Assembly: GCF_030272615.1 (NCBI RefSeq) | Contig: NC_081410.1 | Coordinates: 568,311,152-568,375,151 of the forward strand | Reading direction: 5' to 3' | Length of the DNA: 64,000 nucleotides | Source of the DNA: Cryptomeria japonica | Lineage: Eukaryota; Streptophyta; Pinopsida; Cupressales; Cupressaceae | Part shown: in pieces, positions 11,460 through 24,274 of the stretch | Numbering within the stretch: the stretch's first letter is position 1 | Layout of the letters: every line of letters begins with the position of its first letter | Notes under the pieces: generated by a model | Database searches by the model: none | What the model was told of the DNA's origin: nothing | What the model saw: the letters and a program-made list of their open reading frames with translations, nothing else | Program-made: the position numbers and the translations under genes

Positions 11460-14400
11460 ATACTGCCTTACATGCTGAAAGGAAAAATCTATGGGTTATA
11501 GATAGTGGTTGTTCCAACCACATGAATGGTGACAAAAAGAAATTCATCAAACTTGAAGACTAGAATGGTGGTTCAGTAAGATTTGGAGACAACTCATCCA
11601 TCAAGATAAAGGGAAAATATACTCTAAGTATTGGTGGAAAGTTGAAGGCACATTATGTATATAATGTGGAAGGCTTAAAGCACAATATGTTGAGTGTGAG
11701 TCAGATGTGTGACAAAGGCTATAAATTCACCTTTGACTCAACTGGTTGCCAGATAAAGAAAGGTAGTATCGGTCAGGTTGTGGCAGAAGGAAAGAGAACA
11801 GATGGCAATGTTTACAATCTGAAGGAATGCTATGAGTCCCAATGCATGTTAGGATGGGTTGATGAAAGCTAGTTGTGGCATCAAAGATTAGGTCACATAA
11901 ACTTTGATAACTTAGTTGCAGTAAGAAGAAAGGGGTGTGTGAGGAATATTCCACCCATCATCAAACCGATAAGCACATTTTGTGATGAATGTGTGAAAGG
12001 AAAGAAAACTAAGGTGAGTTTCAGGACAAAAGAGCACAACACCTCAAGACCACTTGAAATTGTGCATACAGATCTGTGTGGTCCAACTAGGATAAGAGTT
12101 GTTGCAGGTGAAAAAGACATTTTATGCTCTTTATTGATGATTACTCAAGAATGACATGGGTCACCTTCCTGCAAGATAAGTCACAAGCATTTGATCGATT
12201 CAAGATCTTTAGGAAGATGATGGAGAAAGAAAGTGGGTGCAAGTTAAAATGCCTCAGATCAAACCGAGGTGGAGAGTTTACATCAAATGAATTTGAAGAT
12301 CATTGCGAAAAACATGGAATTAGAAGGCAATACTCAGCCCCTAGGACACCACAACAAAATGGTGTGGTAGAAAGGAAGAATAGGATAGTTAAGGAGATGG
12401 CTAGAACAATGTTAAATGAGCCAGTCTACTAGACACATATTGTAAGAAAGTTGTTCATATTGCTGCATATACCTTGAACTGGGTTCAATTAAGAACAAAT
12501 AGTAGAATGACACCCTATGAGTTATGGTATGACTGGAAGCCATCTGTCAAATACTTCAAAGTATTTGGAAGTAAGTGCTTTATCAAGAGAGATACATATG
12601 GACTAGGAAGCTTTGACTCCAGGAGTGGTGAATGATTCTTCCTTGGTTACTCATCTAACAACAAGGCCTACAAATGCTACAATAAAAGACTAAGAAGAGT
12701 CATTGAGAGTGTGCATGTAAAAGTTGATGAGGATATGCACAAAGGAAGTCAACCATAGGTAAACCGATATGATTATTCTGGTGATGAAGGTGAGGAAGCT
12801 CAGTCAGACAATGAACCAGAAGAAGCATCCAAGAAGGCTCCCAACCGGTATGTGCAGTTGAATCACCCACAAGAGAAAATTATGGGAAATAAGAGTGATG
12901 GTGTGCAGACTAGAAGAAGACTTGCCTGAAAAGATGAACAATTCAACTTTTGCCTCATGACTGAAGTAGAACCTAAAACATTCAACGAGGCTAGCAAAAG
13001 AAAAGAATGGATTGATGCCATGGAAGAAGAACTGCAATAGATTGAGAAGAATAAGACTTGGGAATTAGTCCCTAGACCGAAAGACAAGAACATCATCGAC
13101 ACTAAATGGGTCTACCAGAATAAGATGAATGAAGAAGGTAAATTTGTTAGGCAAAAAGCTAGACTAGTGTGCAAAGGATACTCTCAAGTAGAGGGAATTG
13201 ACTTTGAAGAAACATTTGCACCGATAGCTAGATTAGAAGCGATTAGAATGTTTATAGCCTTCTCTGCCTACAAGGGTTATAAAGTATATCAAATGGATGT
13301 AAAATTTGCCTTCCTAAGTGGAAATTTGGAAGGAGAAGTCTACATGGAGCAACTAGAAGGGTTTTTGTTGCATAATGGTGAAACATTTGTGTGTCAGTTG
13401 AAGAAAGCCATGTATGGTCTAAAGCAAGCTCCTAGAGCATGGTATTCAAGATTAGATCAGTACCTAAAGGAGCGGGGATTCAAAAAGGGGAATGCTGACA
13501 ATAATTTGTACATAAAGATGGAAATCACATGATCATTGTGGTTGTGTATGTAGATGACATTATCTTTGGAGGCAACAAGGACACCCTCTGCAAATAATTT
13601 GCTAATCAGATGTAGTCAGAATTTGAGATGTCAATGCTTGGTGAATTGACATACTTCCTTGGTTTGCATATATTACAACAAGATAAGGGAATCTTTATCT
13701 CACAAATCAAGTATGCAGAGGAAATGTTGAAGAAATTTCACCTGGAGGATTGTAAATTGGTAAGTACCCCCATGGTGACCGGAAGCAAATTAAGCAAGAA
13801 TTATGAATCACGGTTGTGGATCAGACATTGTCTAGATCCATGATAGACAGTTTATTGTATCTAACTGCTTCTAGACCAGATATAGTACATGCAATGTGCA
13901 TGGTGGCCAAATTTCAAGCAACACCTAAGCAGTCACAAATGAATGTTATAAGCTAAATATTTAGGTATCTCCAAGGAACACTCAGTTATGGATTGTGGTA
14001 CCCTAAACAAGGGGAATTCATCTTAGAAGCATACATTGATATTGATTGGGCAAGTTGCATTAATGACTGGAAGAGCACAAGTGGTGGTGCATTCTTCCTA
14101 GGTGACCGGTTGGTCTCATGGCATAGCAAGAAGTAGGACTCAATCTCTTTATCAATTGCTAAAGCAGAATACATTGTTGCTGCTACAAGTTGCTCTCGGG
14201 TGTTTTGGATGAAGAAGACCCTCAAAGATATACATGTGGACATCATTGATCCTATTCTCATCTGGTGTGATAATTTGAGTGCAATTAACATAGCAAAGGA
14301 TTCGGTGATGCATTCCAGGACAAAGCATATAGCCATCAAGTATCATTTTCTCAGAGAGAAGGTTGAAGGACAGGAAGTGATGATGGCTTATGTTCCTACC

Positions 14401-14463
14401 CGAGAACAAGTAGCAGACATTTTCACCAAACCATTACTAGTAAGCACCTTTGAGTACCTATGA
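11460..14463 (+). pseudogene. Sirevirus-like pol: protease, integrase, RT, RNase H
   Basis: Protease box LWVIDSGCSNHM near 11490. GAG-pre-integrase and zinc domain at 11873-12020 (WHQRLGHINFDNL ... CDECVKGK). Integrase core at 12055-12430 (HTDLCGP, FIDDYSRMTWV, LRSNRGGEFTS, TPQQNGVVERKN), with the central Asp changed to Asn in the LRSN box. RT at 13020-13620 (VRQKARLVCKGYSQVEGIDF, MDVKFAF where the family usually has MDVKSAF, and VYVDDIIFGG). RNase H at 14140-14460 (SIAKAEYIVAATSC, WCDNLSAINIAKD, SRTKHIAIKYHFLRE, ADIFTKPL). Stops and shifts throughout, including one at about 12120 between the two integrase halves. Confidence 0.88.
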
Positions 14464-14525
14464 CACAAGTTGGGAGTTGTGTCATCTGCCTTATGCACTT
14501 GATCATGGAAGGATTTATATGGTTC

Positions 14526-14670
14526 AGGGGGAGTTCATAGCAGTCTAAGGGGGAGCTTGATATGGATCAAAGAGGGAGTGTACAATACCCTTTGTCATTG
14601 TGTCAAAGGGGGAGAAATGTACCGGTATGAAGTGTCTTGTGGTAAGTTAACATCAATGCCAAAGGGGGAG
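14526..14670 (+). other. multiple polypurine tracts
   Basis: GGGGGAG-type tracts occur near 14527, 14548, 14573 (GAGGGAG), 14606 and 14662. The last, AAAGGGGGAG, lies two bases before the 3' LTR and is the likely plus-strand primer. Repeated PPTs upstream of the 3' LTR are a described signature of Sireviruses. Confidence 0.7.
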
Positions 14671-14672
14671 AT

Positions 14673-16211
14673 TGTTGGCAATTTGGCATTAAGTTGTCAT
14701 TGATGTCAACCGGTTTGGCAAGGTCACCGGTAAGTAAGAAAGGGTGACCGATATGATGGCAATACACATGAGAGTGAGCAAACAGAAGGAAGGCTACCGG
14801 TACACATGAATTGGGTCATCTATCGATAAGGCATAAACCAGGATGAAGGTTGTTTGTGTGTTATGAAGGCACAACGACCGGTGAATCAAACAAAAAGGAT
14901 GTTTGATGGTCATACCGCTAACATAGACTAAATCGATAGTCAACCTGGGTCGATAAAATATGTCAAATCGACATAGGAAGCCAAGAAAAGGTGGATGTCG
15001 ACAAGCATGACAACTGGATGCCAGGTGGAGGTATTGCACAGGTCGGTGGAGTGTGCATCAAGGTAACAAATTTGTAGGCAGGTCATATTTTATGAGGAAC
15101 CCGTAAGTCACGGAGGATGCTAAAAGATTGCGGCTCGAGGAAGGCAAGCTAGAAAAGAAATCACACTAATCTTGTAAGAAGATTTGATCTTCGTACCTAT
15201 TAGGTGAAGGAAACAGCAAAGCCATTAATGGCGAGTGATAGAGAAAAGCAGAAAAGCATGGCACAGACATCCAGATTTAGAAAACGCACATTGGAATGCA
15301 AGGTTCGACTGGTGATTGATTGTTGTCATAAAGATCATATCCCTGAAAAGAAGATCAAATCAAAGGGGATTCAGGTTGAGCTGGAAAAGGAAAACCTAAG
15401 ACAACAGTGTTTGAATGCATTCTTGGTGGGAATCCATGATTAAAAATATACAAGCTTGAAACATAAAAGATTGATGCTTGTGGAGAAGAAGAAGAGTGAA
15501 GAGAGCTTGAGTGCCGAGAAGAATCATCTCCCTTGGAGTTTATTATAAGTAAGTTGTAGAGTGAGTCAACGAGAAAACCGGTGAGAGGGTTTAACCGACA
15601 GTGATAGAGTACCGGTATAACGGTAGCAGGTTCAACAGTTGAGAAAATCGGTGAGGTGTGGTTGAGCAAGGCAATATCCAAGTGCATCACAATGAGTTGT
15701 GAGACTGTGAGAGAGAGAGAAGAGAGACCAAGAATCAGAGAGAGTGATCTCACAATCGACAGTGTGAGATCCAGTAAAGAAGAGAAGACTATTAACCAGC
15801 AATAACATATTTGATAAAGAGTTGCAGAACTCATTTGCAACAAGAAGCCATAACTGTATCGAAATTGTATTTCAATATACATCACCAAGTTGGAGCTTGG
15901 TGCAGGGGTTGGTGTTCCTTGGGTTGATGAGCTAAATCTTTGTAATTCAGTGTTTCACTTGTGAGGATGGATTGGAGCAGTAGTCTCTAGTAGCATTTCT
16001 CACCGAGGTTTTTCCCATATTGGGTTTTCCTCATACATCTGGTGTTGTGGGTTGCATTTATGTGATTGTCTTTTTTGGTCTCCTCATTTGCTATACCGGT
16101 TTGATTGTTTAGTACTTAAGATAACAACCGATATTCTGAAGTTGCCTTGACAGTTAAAAGAGTTTAGGAACCACTAATTCACCCCCTCTCAATGGTACTT
16201 TGTGTTCAACA
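14673..16211 (+). repeat. 3' LTR of the Sirevirus-like element
   Basis: 1,539 bases from TGTTGGCAATTTGGC to TTCAACA, followed directly by the right TSD copy AGCAA. It preserves the uninterrupted version of the sequence that is split at 7028 in the 5' LTR, so it serves as the empty site for the solo LTR. Confidence 0.9.
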
Positions 16212-16216
16212 AGCAA

Positions 16217-17684
16217 ACCCCCCTAAAGGTTCTAGGGTGTGGAATTACATCTTGGAATGTATGAACTTGATCATAGATAAATTATCTTGGGACATATTGG
16301 ATGGCAGCAAATCTCTTTTTTGGAGTGACTCTTGGGGAGGATATGCAACCTTGGACAATTACCCCATCTCTCCTAGAATTAAAGAAGTATTGGAAAACCT
16401 TTGGGGTATTCACCTAAAAGATTATATCAAGTATACTAATGGGGACCCAACCCTAGGCTAGAAGTGGAAGGTTTTGGATGCCACACCCCTCTCAAAAGCA
16501 AAAAAATAAGAATTAGGAGATATTCTAAAATCTAGACAGTTCACTGTCAAAAAAGGGGAGGACAAATTAATCTGGGTTGGATCAAACACTGGTGTTTGTA
16601 AAGTGAAATATGGATATGCGGACTTGGTTAAAGCACAACAGTGGGAGAAAACAAAGATACATGTGCATTTATGCTGGGACAAGGAATGTTTACCATAAGC
16701 AGGCATGTTTCTCTAGGTCACGCAACAAAAAAGAATATTAACAGCGGAGTGGTTCATGAAACTTGGCTTTGAAGGCCCTTCTAGATGTAGTCTACATGAA
16801 AGGAGTGAGGAAAGAGTTAAGCATCTATTTTAAATTGTCCTTATTCCTCAAAATGTTGGAAATGGCTTTGTAAGAAACTAAGTTGGCAAGAAGCATTATT
16901 GAATGATCTTTTAGAGACTATGAAGGGTTGGGCGGGTATTTGTAAGGGTAGCCTTTATAGAGATTTTTTGAAAATTGCTCCATCTATTCTTGTTTGGGAA
17001 CTATGGAAAGAAAGGAACATAAGAGTGTTTCAAGATAAGAAGATGAACTTAGAAAGACTCGCGAACAAAGTAGAAGCAACCAATGTTGAAACAACCAACA
17101 ACAGGCTCATGAATGACAGATGAGAGGATAGAGTTTTCTCGAGTTGGGACAACAAGATTAGGAAGGAATGGTATGGTTTAGTTATTCCTCCCCATTATAA
17201 GAAAGGAGGGAAGGAAAGCAAGATACTAAGAGACCAATGTGTTTGGACAAAGCCAGAATTCGGCTAGTTTAAACTCAATTTTGATGGATCCTCGAGAGGC
17301 AATCTTGGAGTTGCAGGTATAGGATGCATCATACACCTCTGGGATGGTTCCATTTGCACTAAACTTGCCAAACCAATTGATAGGACCATGAATAATATTG
17401 CAGAATTGTAATCTTTAATAGAAAGATTATTATTATGCAAGGACTTAGATATTAATAAATTGGCCATAGAGGGAGATTCTCTAATCATCATCAATGCTTT
17501 AAGAACCAGACAAACTCCGAATTGGAAGATAAATTCAAAATTGGGGAGAGATTTATAATTGCTAGACTTCTTTGATGAAGTATTAGTTAATCATATTTAT
17601 AGGGAAGGAAATTTGGAGGAAGATAGGTTAGCCAATTTAGGGGCAAATGGTAATTTTATTGAGGTTATAGGTTGCCTAGCCTAA
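16217..17684 (+). pseudogene. LINE ORF2, 3' part: zf-RVT region and RNase H
   Basis: Reading resumes exactly after the copia TSD with the post-RT segment (RVWNYILECMN, LFWSDSWGG), followed by the zinc-binding RVT-like region to about 17000 (WKERNIRVFQDK). The RNase H domain occupies about 17260-17680: FNFDGSSRGNLGVAG with the first catalytic Asp, IEGDSLIIINAL with the second, and a final ADRLANLGANG-like stretch that is partly degraded. The stop TAA is at 17682-17684. Several premature stops are present. The join with 3513-6253 identifies the copia element as an insertion in ORF2. Confidence 0.85.
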
Positions 17685-18100
17685 GCTAAGCTATTCTTGG
17701 TAGTTTAGGGACTCTGTGAGCTAGGAGTTTAAATTAAGTTTTAGGAATATTCCATCCATTGGCGGGATCCGACACACTTAGATCAGTGTATCAACACATC
17801 ATTAAGCTGTTGTGGTGGATCTCAGGCAGTTGTAATTGTGGCGACTAATCACTCACGAGGATAGTTGTGGGCTCCACTAGGATACAAAATCGTATCAATA
17901 TTATTTCTTATTTGCACGTTGTATGATGGAGTCGTAGGGTATTATCATTAGTAGTTAGTTATGACTCAATCATGTTGAAGCATGTAGTATGAGGAGCCTC
18001 GGTCTTCTAGGCTTTTAATTATGACATTGTGGTAGTTTCTAGATATAACCTCTTCTTTTTTATCCAGCTCGACAAGATCAAAGTAACTTGCGAAGGAAGC

Positions 18101-18832
18101 ATGGAGTCAAATTTGAAACTAGTCTCTACAAATGACAACATGCTCATGGCTTTCTGGGGTAGAATTAAAGTTGAGAGATGGGGTGGAATTTTAGTGGAGT
18201 TAGATGACCTATCGGTTCGTGCAGTTCAAGAAATCATGGGGGAGGAATACATAAACTATGAGAAAAATTATCGGGTAAATTGTGACATTTTGATTGCCTT
18301 TATTGCAATTCTATTAGCAGTAGGCACTGAGAAAGAAGAAGCAAAATTATTGTGCAGAAATATATTTTGGGAAGAATTTATGGGTAACTTAGATATAGCA
18401 GTTGCCAGTGTGGATGAAAACCTTATGATTCCATTTCCAGGAGAGTATGGTGTGAAACAAAATCGACATCCTGATAAGCCTGTGAAGAGGTGGCCGTTGT
18501 TAGAATTTAGAGACCAAGAGGGCTTTGAACATAGGAAATAGAGCATCGTCGGGAATATAGATTTTTTGCTCAAATGGATCCATTTCAAGGAAGCGGTAGG
18601 GAATTGTTGGTGGATGGATTACCTCATTGAAGAAGGCTTCCAACCTCCAAAGGATATGGAAGAGATGGAGGTTGAGAAAATTCAGGTAATTCCCACGGTA
18701 ATTATCAAGGCAAGCTGGGTCAAGAAAGCAAAGAAGGACCAGAATCTCCCCAAGAATGAAGCAGTATCGTCTTGTTCCACCACCAAGCGTATGAAATGTG
18801 ACTTTGTTGATCATAACATTATAGATGAATGA
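18101..18832 (+). pseudogene. third ORF in the LINE 3' region, unknown family (ORF Y homologue)
   Basis: One frame of 243 residues runs from the ATG at 18101 to a stop at 18832, broken only by a TAG at 18539-18541. It has no domain I recognise. It begins MESNLKL, has a YRVN box near residue 57, a hydrophobic FIAILLAVG helix and an HRK...IDFLLKW motif just around the break; the tail is lysine-rich (VKKAKKDQNL), like a nuclear signal. It aligns without gaps to ORF Y at 47534-48109 over the first 100 residues (about 28 identities counted by hand) and again at HRK..I.G..FL.KW. It lies between the RNase H stop and the LINE tail, where plant L1s normally have only a short untranslated region. It could be a true third ORF, a captured sequence, or a gene remnant the LINE end happens to include. 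Confidence 0.6.
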
Positions 18833-19569
18833 ATATCTGGGTTTCCATAGTATTAGGGTTTATAGCCCACGATTGGGTTAGTGACAAAAAAAAAAGAGTT
18901 TTGTTCACTCTTCTTTTGTTGTATATGATAGGAATATTTGCTTCTTAGGCTCGGAACATTTAGTTATGAAGGTTTTTTTGGTTTGGTGGGTAGGTTTTAA
19001 AACTTTTAAACTTCGAGGACTAGTTTTATTCCGACAGATATAACTTGTGGACTGCTATATTAATATATAAACATATTTAGTAATTCTATATTTCTTGCAG
19101 AAGCTTCTTTGAATATGGATTTGAATTTTATGGTATGGTCTCTTGCATTTTGGCATTTATTATTGAAGTAATTTAGATTTCCTTTAGACTCCTGTGTTGT
19201 TGATAACATCTAGAATTTCTTGATGTTAAAGTAGCTCCTTCATAAGTAAGGTGGTATTACCTTTGAATTCTTCATATTATGGTTCATATGATGGATTCAG
19301 ATTCATTATTTTATTTTGTTATTGGCACATTAATTTTATCAGTATCAGATGGATAAATGGTATTTCTGGTTATAATCTATTGACTGGTATAATGATAATC
19401 TTGGCAATGGTTGAGTAATTAGAGCTCCTAGTTTATTATTATGTGTATTTCATATTAGAAACTTTGAATGCTAATATGGTCTTCCTCTGGAGAGTTATGC
19501 TGAAGATTATCTCAGATAGGCAGATATCTTGCAGTTGATTAGTAAGGTATATAGGTAAATCTTTAAACT

Positions 19570-19625
19570 TTCTTGTTCTTTCGGCTTCGGCCTGTTACCC
19601 ATCAATAAATAAATAAATAAATAAA
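19570..19625 (+). other. LINE 3' end and (AATA)n tail
   Basis: TTCTTTCGGCTTCGGCCTGT followed by TACCCATC and five AATA units. This wording is typical of the 3' end of plant L1 elements. The direct repeat ATTTAAGATAA follows at 19626. Confidence 0.75.
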
Positions 19626-19769
19626 ATTTAAGATAATATTTAAAATATTCTAAAATGAAAAAAAATCATTTATAATCTCATCTTTAAAAATGTTTAATAA
19701 ATATTATAAATTAAGGCTTGTTAATGGGCCTATCTAGGTTAATCTAGACTCACAGAAGGCAAAGGAGGT

Positions 19770-19860
19770 CAAATGGAAAAGACCCATAGAATGGTGGATC
19801 GAGGTGAATTTTGACGGGGCTGCAAAAGGTAATACAAGTCCCTCAGGGGCAAGATATGTG
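19770..19860 (+). pseudogene. RNase H scrap of a second LINE
   Basis: Translation near 19790-19857 reads WIEVNFDGAAKGNTSPSGA, the N-terminal strand of the plant LINE-type RNase H, where the family has FDGAAKGNPGPSGAG. The domain breaks off at 19860, where the duplicated segment begins. It belongs to a different, truncated LINE copy. Confidence 0.65.
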
Positions 19861-20264
19861 TTAGTCTGTATATTTTGTTTACAGATTTTGTAGTTAGACT
19901 TCATAGCTGTGGTCAAATTTTGTATATGGTGTATAGGGTTTAAGTTTATGGGGGATGTATATCTTGTCTAGTTTTGTATTGTTGGATTTTTTTAGGGCCT
20001 ATTGTATGTATGGCTAGAGCTTATGGATTGCTTCATGACAATCTGGTTTCAATTTTGATGTACCTGTACTTATTTTACTATTAATAAAAATATTATCTAT
20101 CATTGATAATAAATATTGTATTATACTTATGTTTTTTAAAAAAGTTTTACTAATAGTCTCATCTATAATGTTATATTTATTAAATTATATAAAAAAGGTG
20201 ACAAAACAAAATCATAGGAGTTGATAAATTTTCTATTTTATAGAAGATTGTGGATATGGTTCAA
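19861..20264 (+). repeat. 0.4-kb direct repeat, copy 1
   Basis: Starts TTAGTCTGTATATTTTG and ends GATATGGTTCAAAAA. It matches 20301-20703 almost base for base with a handful of transitions. It contains TGTACCTGTACTTATTTTAC followed by TATTAATAAAAATATT, which resembles a LINE 3' end, so the unit may be the 3' untranslated part of the truncated LINE to its left plus flank. Confidence 0.85.
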
Positions 20265-20300
20265 AAACTTTTATTAAATTTTGCTCTCGTTCATGTAATA

Positions 20301-20703
20301 TTAGTCTGTATATTTTGTTTACAGATTTTATAGTTAGACTTCACGGCTATGGTCAAATTTTGTACATGGCGTATAGGGTTTAAGTTTATGGGGGATGTAT
20401 ATCTTGTCTAGTTTTGTATTGTTGGATTTTTTTAAGGCCTATTGTATGTATGGCTAGAGCTTATGGATTGCTTCATGACAATCTGGTTTCAATTTTGATG
20501 TACCTGTACTTATTTTACTATTAATAAAAATATTATCTATCATCGATAATAAATATTATTATAATTATGTTTTTTAAAAAAGTTTTACTAATAGTCTCAT
20601 CTATAATGTTATATTTATTAAATTATATAAAAAAGGTGACAAAACAAAATCACAGGATTTGATAATTTTCTATTTTATAGAAGATTGTGGATATGGTTCA
20701 AAA
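20301..20703 (+). repeat. 0.4-kb direct repeat, copy 2
   Basis: Second copy, offset by 440 bases from the first and separated by 36 bases. It lacks the RNase H scrap, so the duplication involved only the downstream part. Confidence 0.85.
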
Positions 20704-21217
20704 ATATCATATCTTTTAAATTAAACTTTTATCTTTTGAAAGCCACAAATCTCTCTTACCATTATGGCATGGAAAACTTATTTCTATTTCTCAATAAATT
20801 ATAAAGTACATTGTTACCATTGTATTTATAATTTTTGTTTGAGTAGCTTTTTTAAAGTTGTCAATGACATAATTTATTTTATTATTAGATTTTTGTTTTT
20901 AGGGAGAGATTATATTCATTTTATTGTTATTATAATTTTCATTAAGTAATTCTATTGTAATGAGTTTTTGCTTAATTAATTACTACTAATTAGATTTTAA
21001 ACAAATTTGAAGTTCAATTTTTGTTTATTTGAATTATGTTAAAAATTATTTATTAAGAATTTGATTTGCTACTTAGGATGTAGACTTTATTTATATCATT
21101 GTTATGCTTTTTTAATATAACATAGTTTTTTAATTTGATAAAATAATATAACATAATTTTTAATGTTACTAAAATATTTGCACTTTAATAATAAAAAATT
21201 TAATTTAAAATAAATAA

Positions 21218-22090
<873 letters not shown>

Positions 22091-23790
22091 TCTTCCTCTA
22101 TTTAAGTTTTGTTTCAATTGTGTTTGGATCCCTGTAAGTGGATGCATAGTTGATTTGAAGCTACAACTTCTGCATTTAGACCTTTTTTGTACAAATAACA
22201 TCGTTTGTCAAATGAACTACCAATTGACCTCGTGTATTGCATAAATGTATGCAAAAAAAAGACTAAAAATTTCCCTAATTGATCTTTTGCACCTCATCGG
22301 CGTACGTATTGCACACCAAAGCGCGATTGGTAGTTGTTAATTATTATTATTGTAAACTTATTTTATTTAAATCAAATTTATGCAAAATTAATTATAACCT
22401 TCATTTTAGTTCTTACTTTAATTATAACCTTAATCTCAACTCCAATAGTTGGGATGGATAATAAAATTACTCATAAACAAAATTGTTAATTTTCATTATT
22501 GTAAATTTATGTCAATTTATTTGTAACCTTAAGTATTGTAAAATGCATATTACTTAAAGTAAATTATGTAAAATGAAGTATGACCTTAGATAAACAACAA
22601 CAACAACAATAACAATAATAAATTATGGGATTGGTGGCTAATTCTAGCACATAAATCTAGAATTCAAAACAAAAGCTAATTCTAGCACTAAGCATAATTT
22701 TAACACCATCTTTTATTTACGAACTTTTTATTAATTCAAAGGAATTTAAGTATTTTTATTTAAAAAAAGAAAATGTTCAATAAATTTTTAAAATTTATTA
22801 TATTTTTGATATCGTAAATTTCAAAATACATTAACTTAAAATTTAATCTAAATGAACTTAAGTAATTCTTATTTAATAAAATTAAATTTCAAATATTTGT
22901 TATGTTTTCAATGTCTTATTGGAGAACATAAATCTCTTTAACATAAAAAAATTCAAATGATTGCAGAAATCTACCAAAACTATATCCCCCAATTACTAAT
23001 TGAGTGTGTGCTTGTGTGAAAACGATTTTAGTAATTTGTTATTCTCTTTTCTTGCTATGTAATTTGCTATTCTCTTTTCTTGCTATTGTTTTATGTCATG
23101 ATGATGGATCATAGTGTTTGATATGACAACAAAAATAATCTACATGATCTAATCCAAAATCAAGCATATTGATATTAAAAATATTCTTATTTATTTCACA
23201 AAGTTTTTAAATTATAAAATAAAAGTTGAATGATTCAATAAATACTCCAAAAAGTTAATTAATTTCAAGTAAGATGTGCACAAAAATAAGAAATCATTCA
23301 CATAATAATAATTAGAAAAGGTAAGAAATTAAAATGTAAATAAATACACAAGTTTTTTATTTAATAGTTTCCTTCAAATTCATTATAATAGATAAAATAG
23401 TACTTTACAATACATTGTCATTTTCTTCCTTGTGTATATGTATATGTATATATAGTTTTTTATATTTTACGATGATATTTTCCTTTGTGAACATATTTAT
23501 ATTTAATAAGTGCACAAAATAGACCCAACATCGTTTGGAGAAAATATGAAAAGCACTAAATTGGATTAGTAGAAAATTATAATGTTTTCTCATTTATGTC
23601 AAAAAAAGAGTGTATAATGGCAATGCAAATCAAAGTACACAAATTTCGGCAATGTGAATAAAATTATACAAAATTTAGAGCATGCACAAGTTGAATATTT
23701 TTTCTCACCTTTTTCATATAAGAGACGAAACAATTGATATTATTCATTTTCAGTTTATTGGCTGAGAATTAAAATCCAATGAATCGATTT
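22091..23790. other. AT-rich intergenic DNA
   Basis: No supported gene. Around 22380-22460 short TAATTATAACCTTAATCTCAA phrases resemble the degenerate telomere-like tract near 1 kb; a small CAACAACAA/AATAATAA patch is near 22600. A duplicated phrase TTTGCTATTCTCTTTTCTTGC-like text occurs twice near 23036-23085. Confidence 0.5.
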
Positions 23791-24274
23791 AGGGGAAGGG
23801 TACCAGTAGTGGACATAGTTCCAACAGTGGACAACTTTTTATCAACCCAACCCCTCGTTACTAGATTGTAAAGGAGCCCAAAAAATTGATAATGAAAAGT
23901 TCATTAATGAATATCACATGTACCAATAGTGGATAATGTTTTAGTTTTTTTACACCATAATTAGCTCATTTGTGCACCACTACTAGGGCGTTTGTCCACT
24001 ACTAATGGACTAATACTAGATATTTTGAGTTATCTATTATTGGCGCAAAGGTGATTATGTATTGGACAACACTTTTAAATGACCACTTTTGACCTTTGCG
24101 GACATAATGAATTCCATAGCATGCATCATTACTACCTAGAAGCCAGATCCTTAGTTATAAGTAGTTAAGTTGTGTACGGAGACAACCAAACAAAAAAAAT
24201 TTGAAATTTGATGTATGGTTTGAGAGTAAAAAATGCCCAAATTTAGCTATGTCCACCACTGGTACCCTTCCTCT
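23791..24274. mobile_element. MITE-like element with terminal inverted repeats
   Basis: The left end GGAAGGGTACCAGTAGTGGA (plus CATAG) and the right end form an imperfect inverted repeat of about 28 bases with mismatches only at two or three positions. The interior (484 bases in total) has no ORF but repeats phrases around CCACTACTA, GTGGACAA and GTACCAATAGTGG in both orientations. Small size, inverted ends and no coding capacity fit a MITE. I could not settle the target-site duplication, so the superfamily is open. Confidence 0.7.

Larger units (their letters stand above)
6254..16211 (+). mobile_element. Sirevirus-like Ty1/copia LTR retrotransposon
   Basis: A complete but decayed element: 5' LTR 6254-9302 (enlarged by a solo-LTR insertion), primer-binding site, Gag with zinc knuckles, protease, integrase, RT and RNase H in copia order, polypurine tract and 3' LTR 14673-16211. 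A perfect 5-base TSD (AGCAA) flanks it. Long LTRs (about 1.5 kb), RT wording such as VYVDDIIFGG and EFEMSMLGELTYFLGL, and a series of GGGGGAG tracts before the 3' LTR point to the Sirevirus lineage of plant copia elements. Many stops and frameshifts make it non-functional. Confidence 0.9.
1689..19625 (+). mobile_element. L1-type LINE retrotransposon, interrupted by a copia element
   Basis: ORF1 with a DUF4283-like segment, ORF2 with endonuclease, reverse transcriptase and RNase H in the usual plant L1 order, and a 3' end with the typical phrase TTCGGCTTCGGCCTGTTACCC followed by an (AATA)n tail. An 11-base direct repeat, ATTTAAGATAA, lies at 1678-1688 and 19626-19636 and is a good candidate target-site duplication, although the flanks are AT-rich. 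Subtracting the 10-kb copia insertion gives about 8 kb, longer than most plant L1s; the excess is the 3' segment that carries an extra ORF. All frames carry several stops, so the copy is dead. Confidence 0.75.

Noticed and set aside
18101-18832. Calling the third LINE ORF a host gene
   Set aside because: It lies between LINE RNase H and the LINE tail inside the candidate TSD and has a transposon-borne homologue; independent gene status is not supported.
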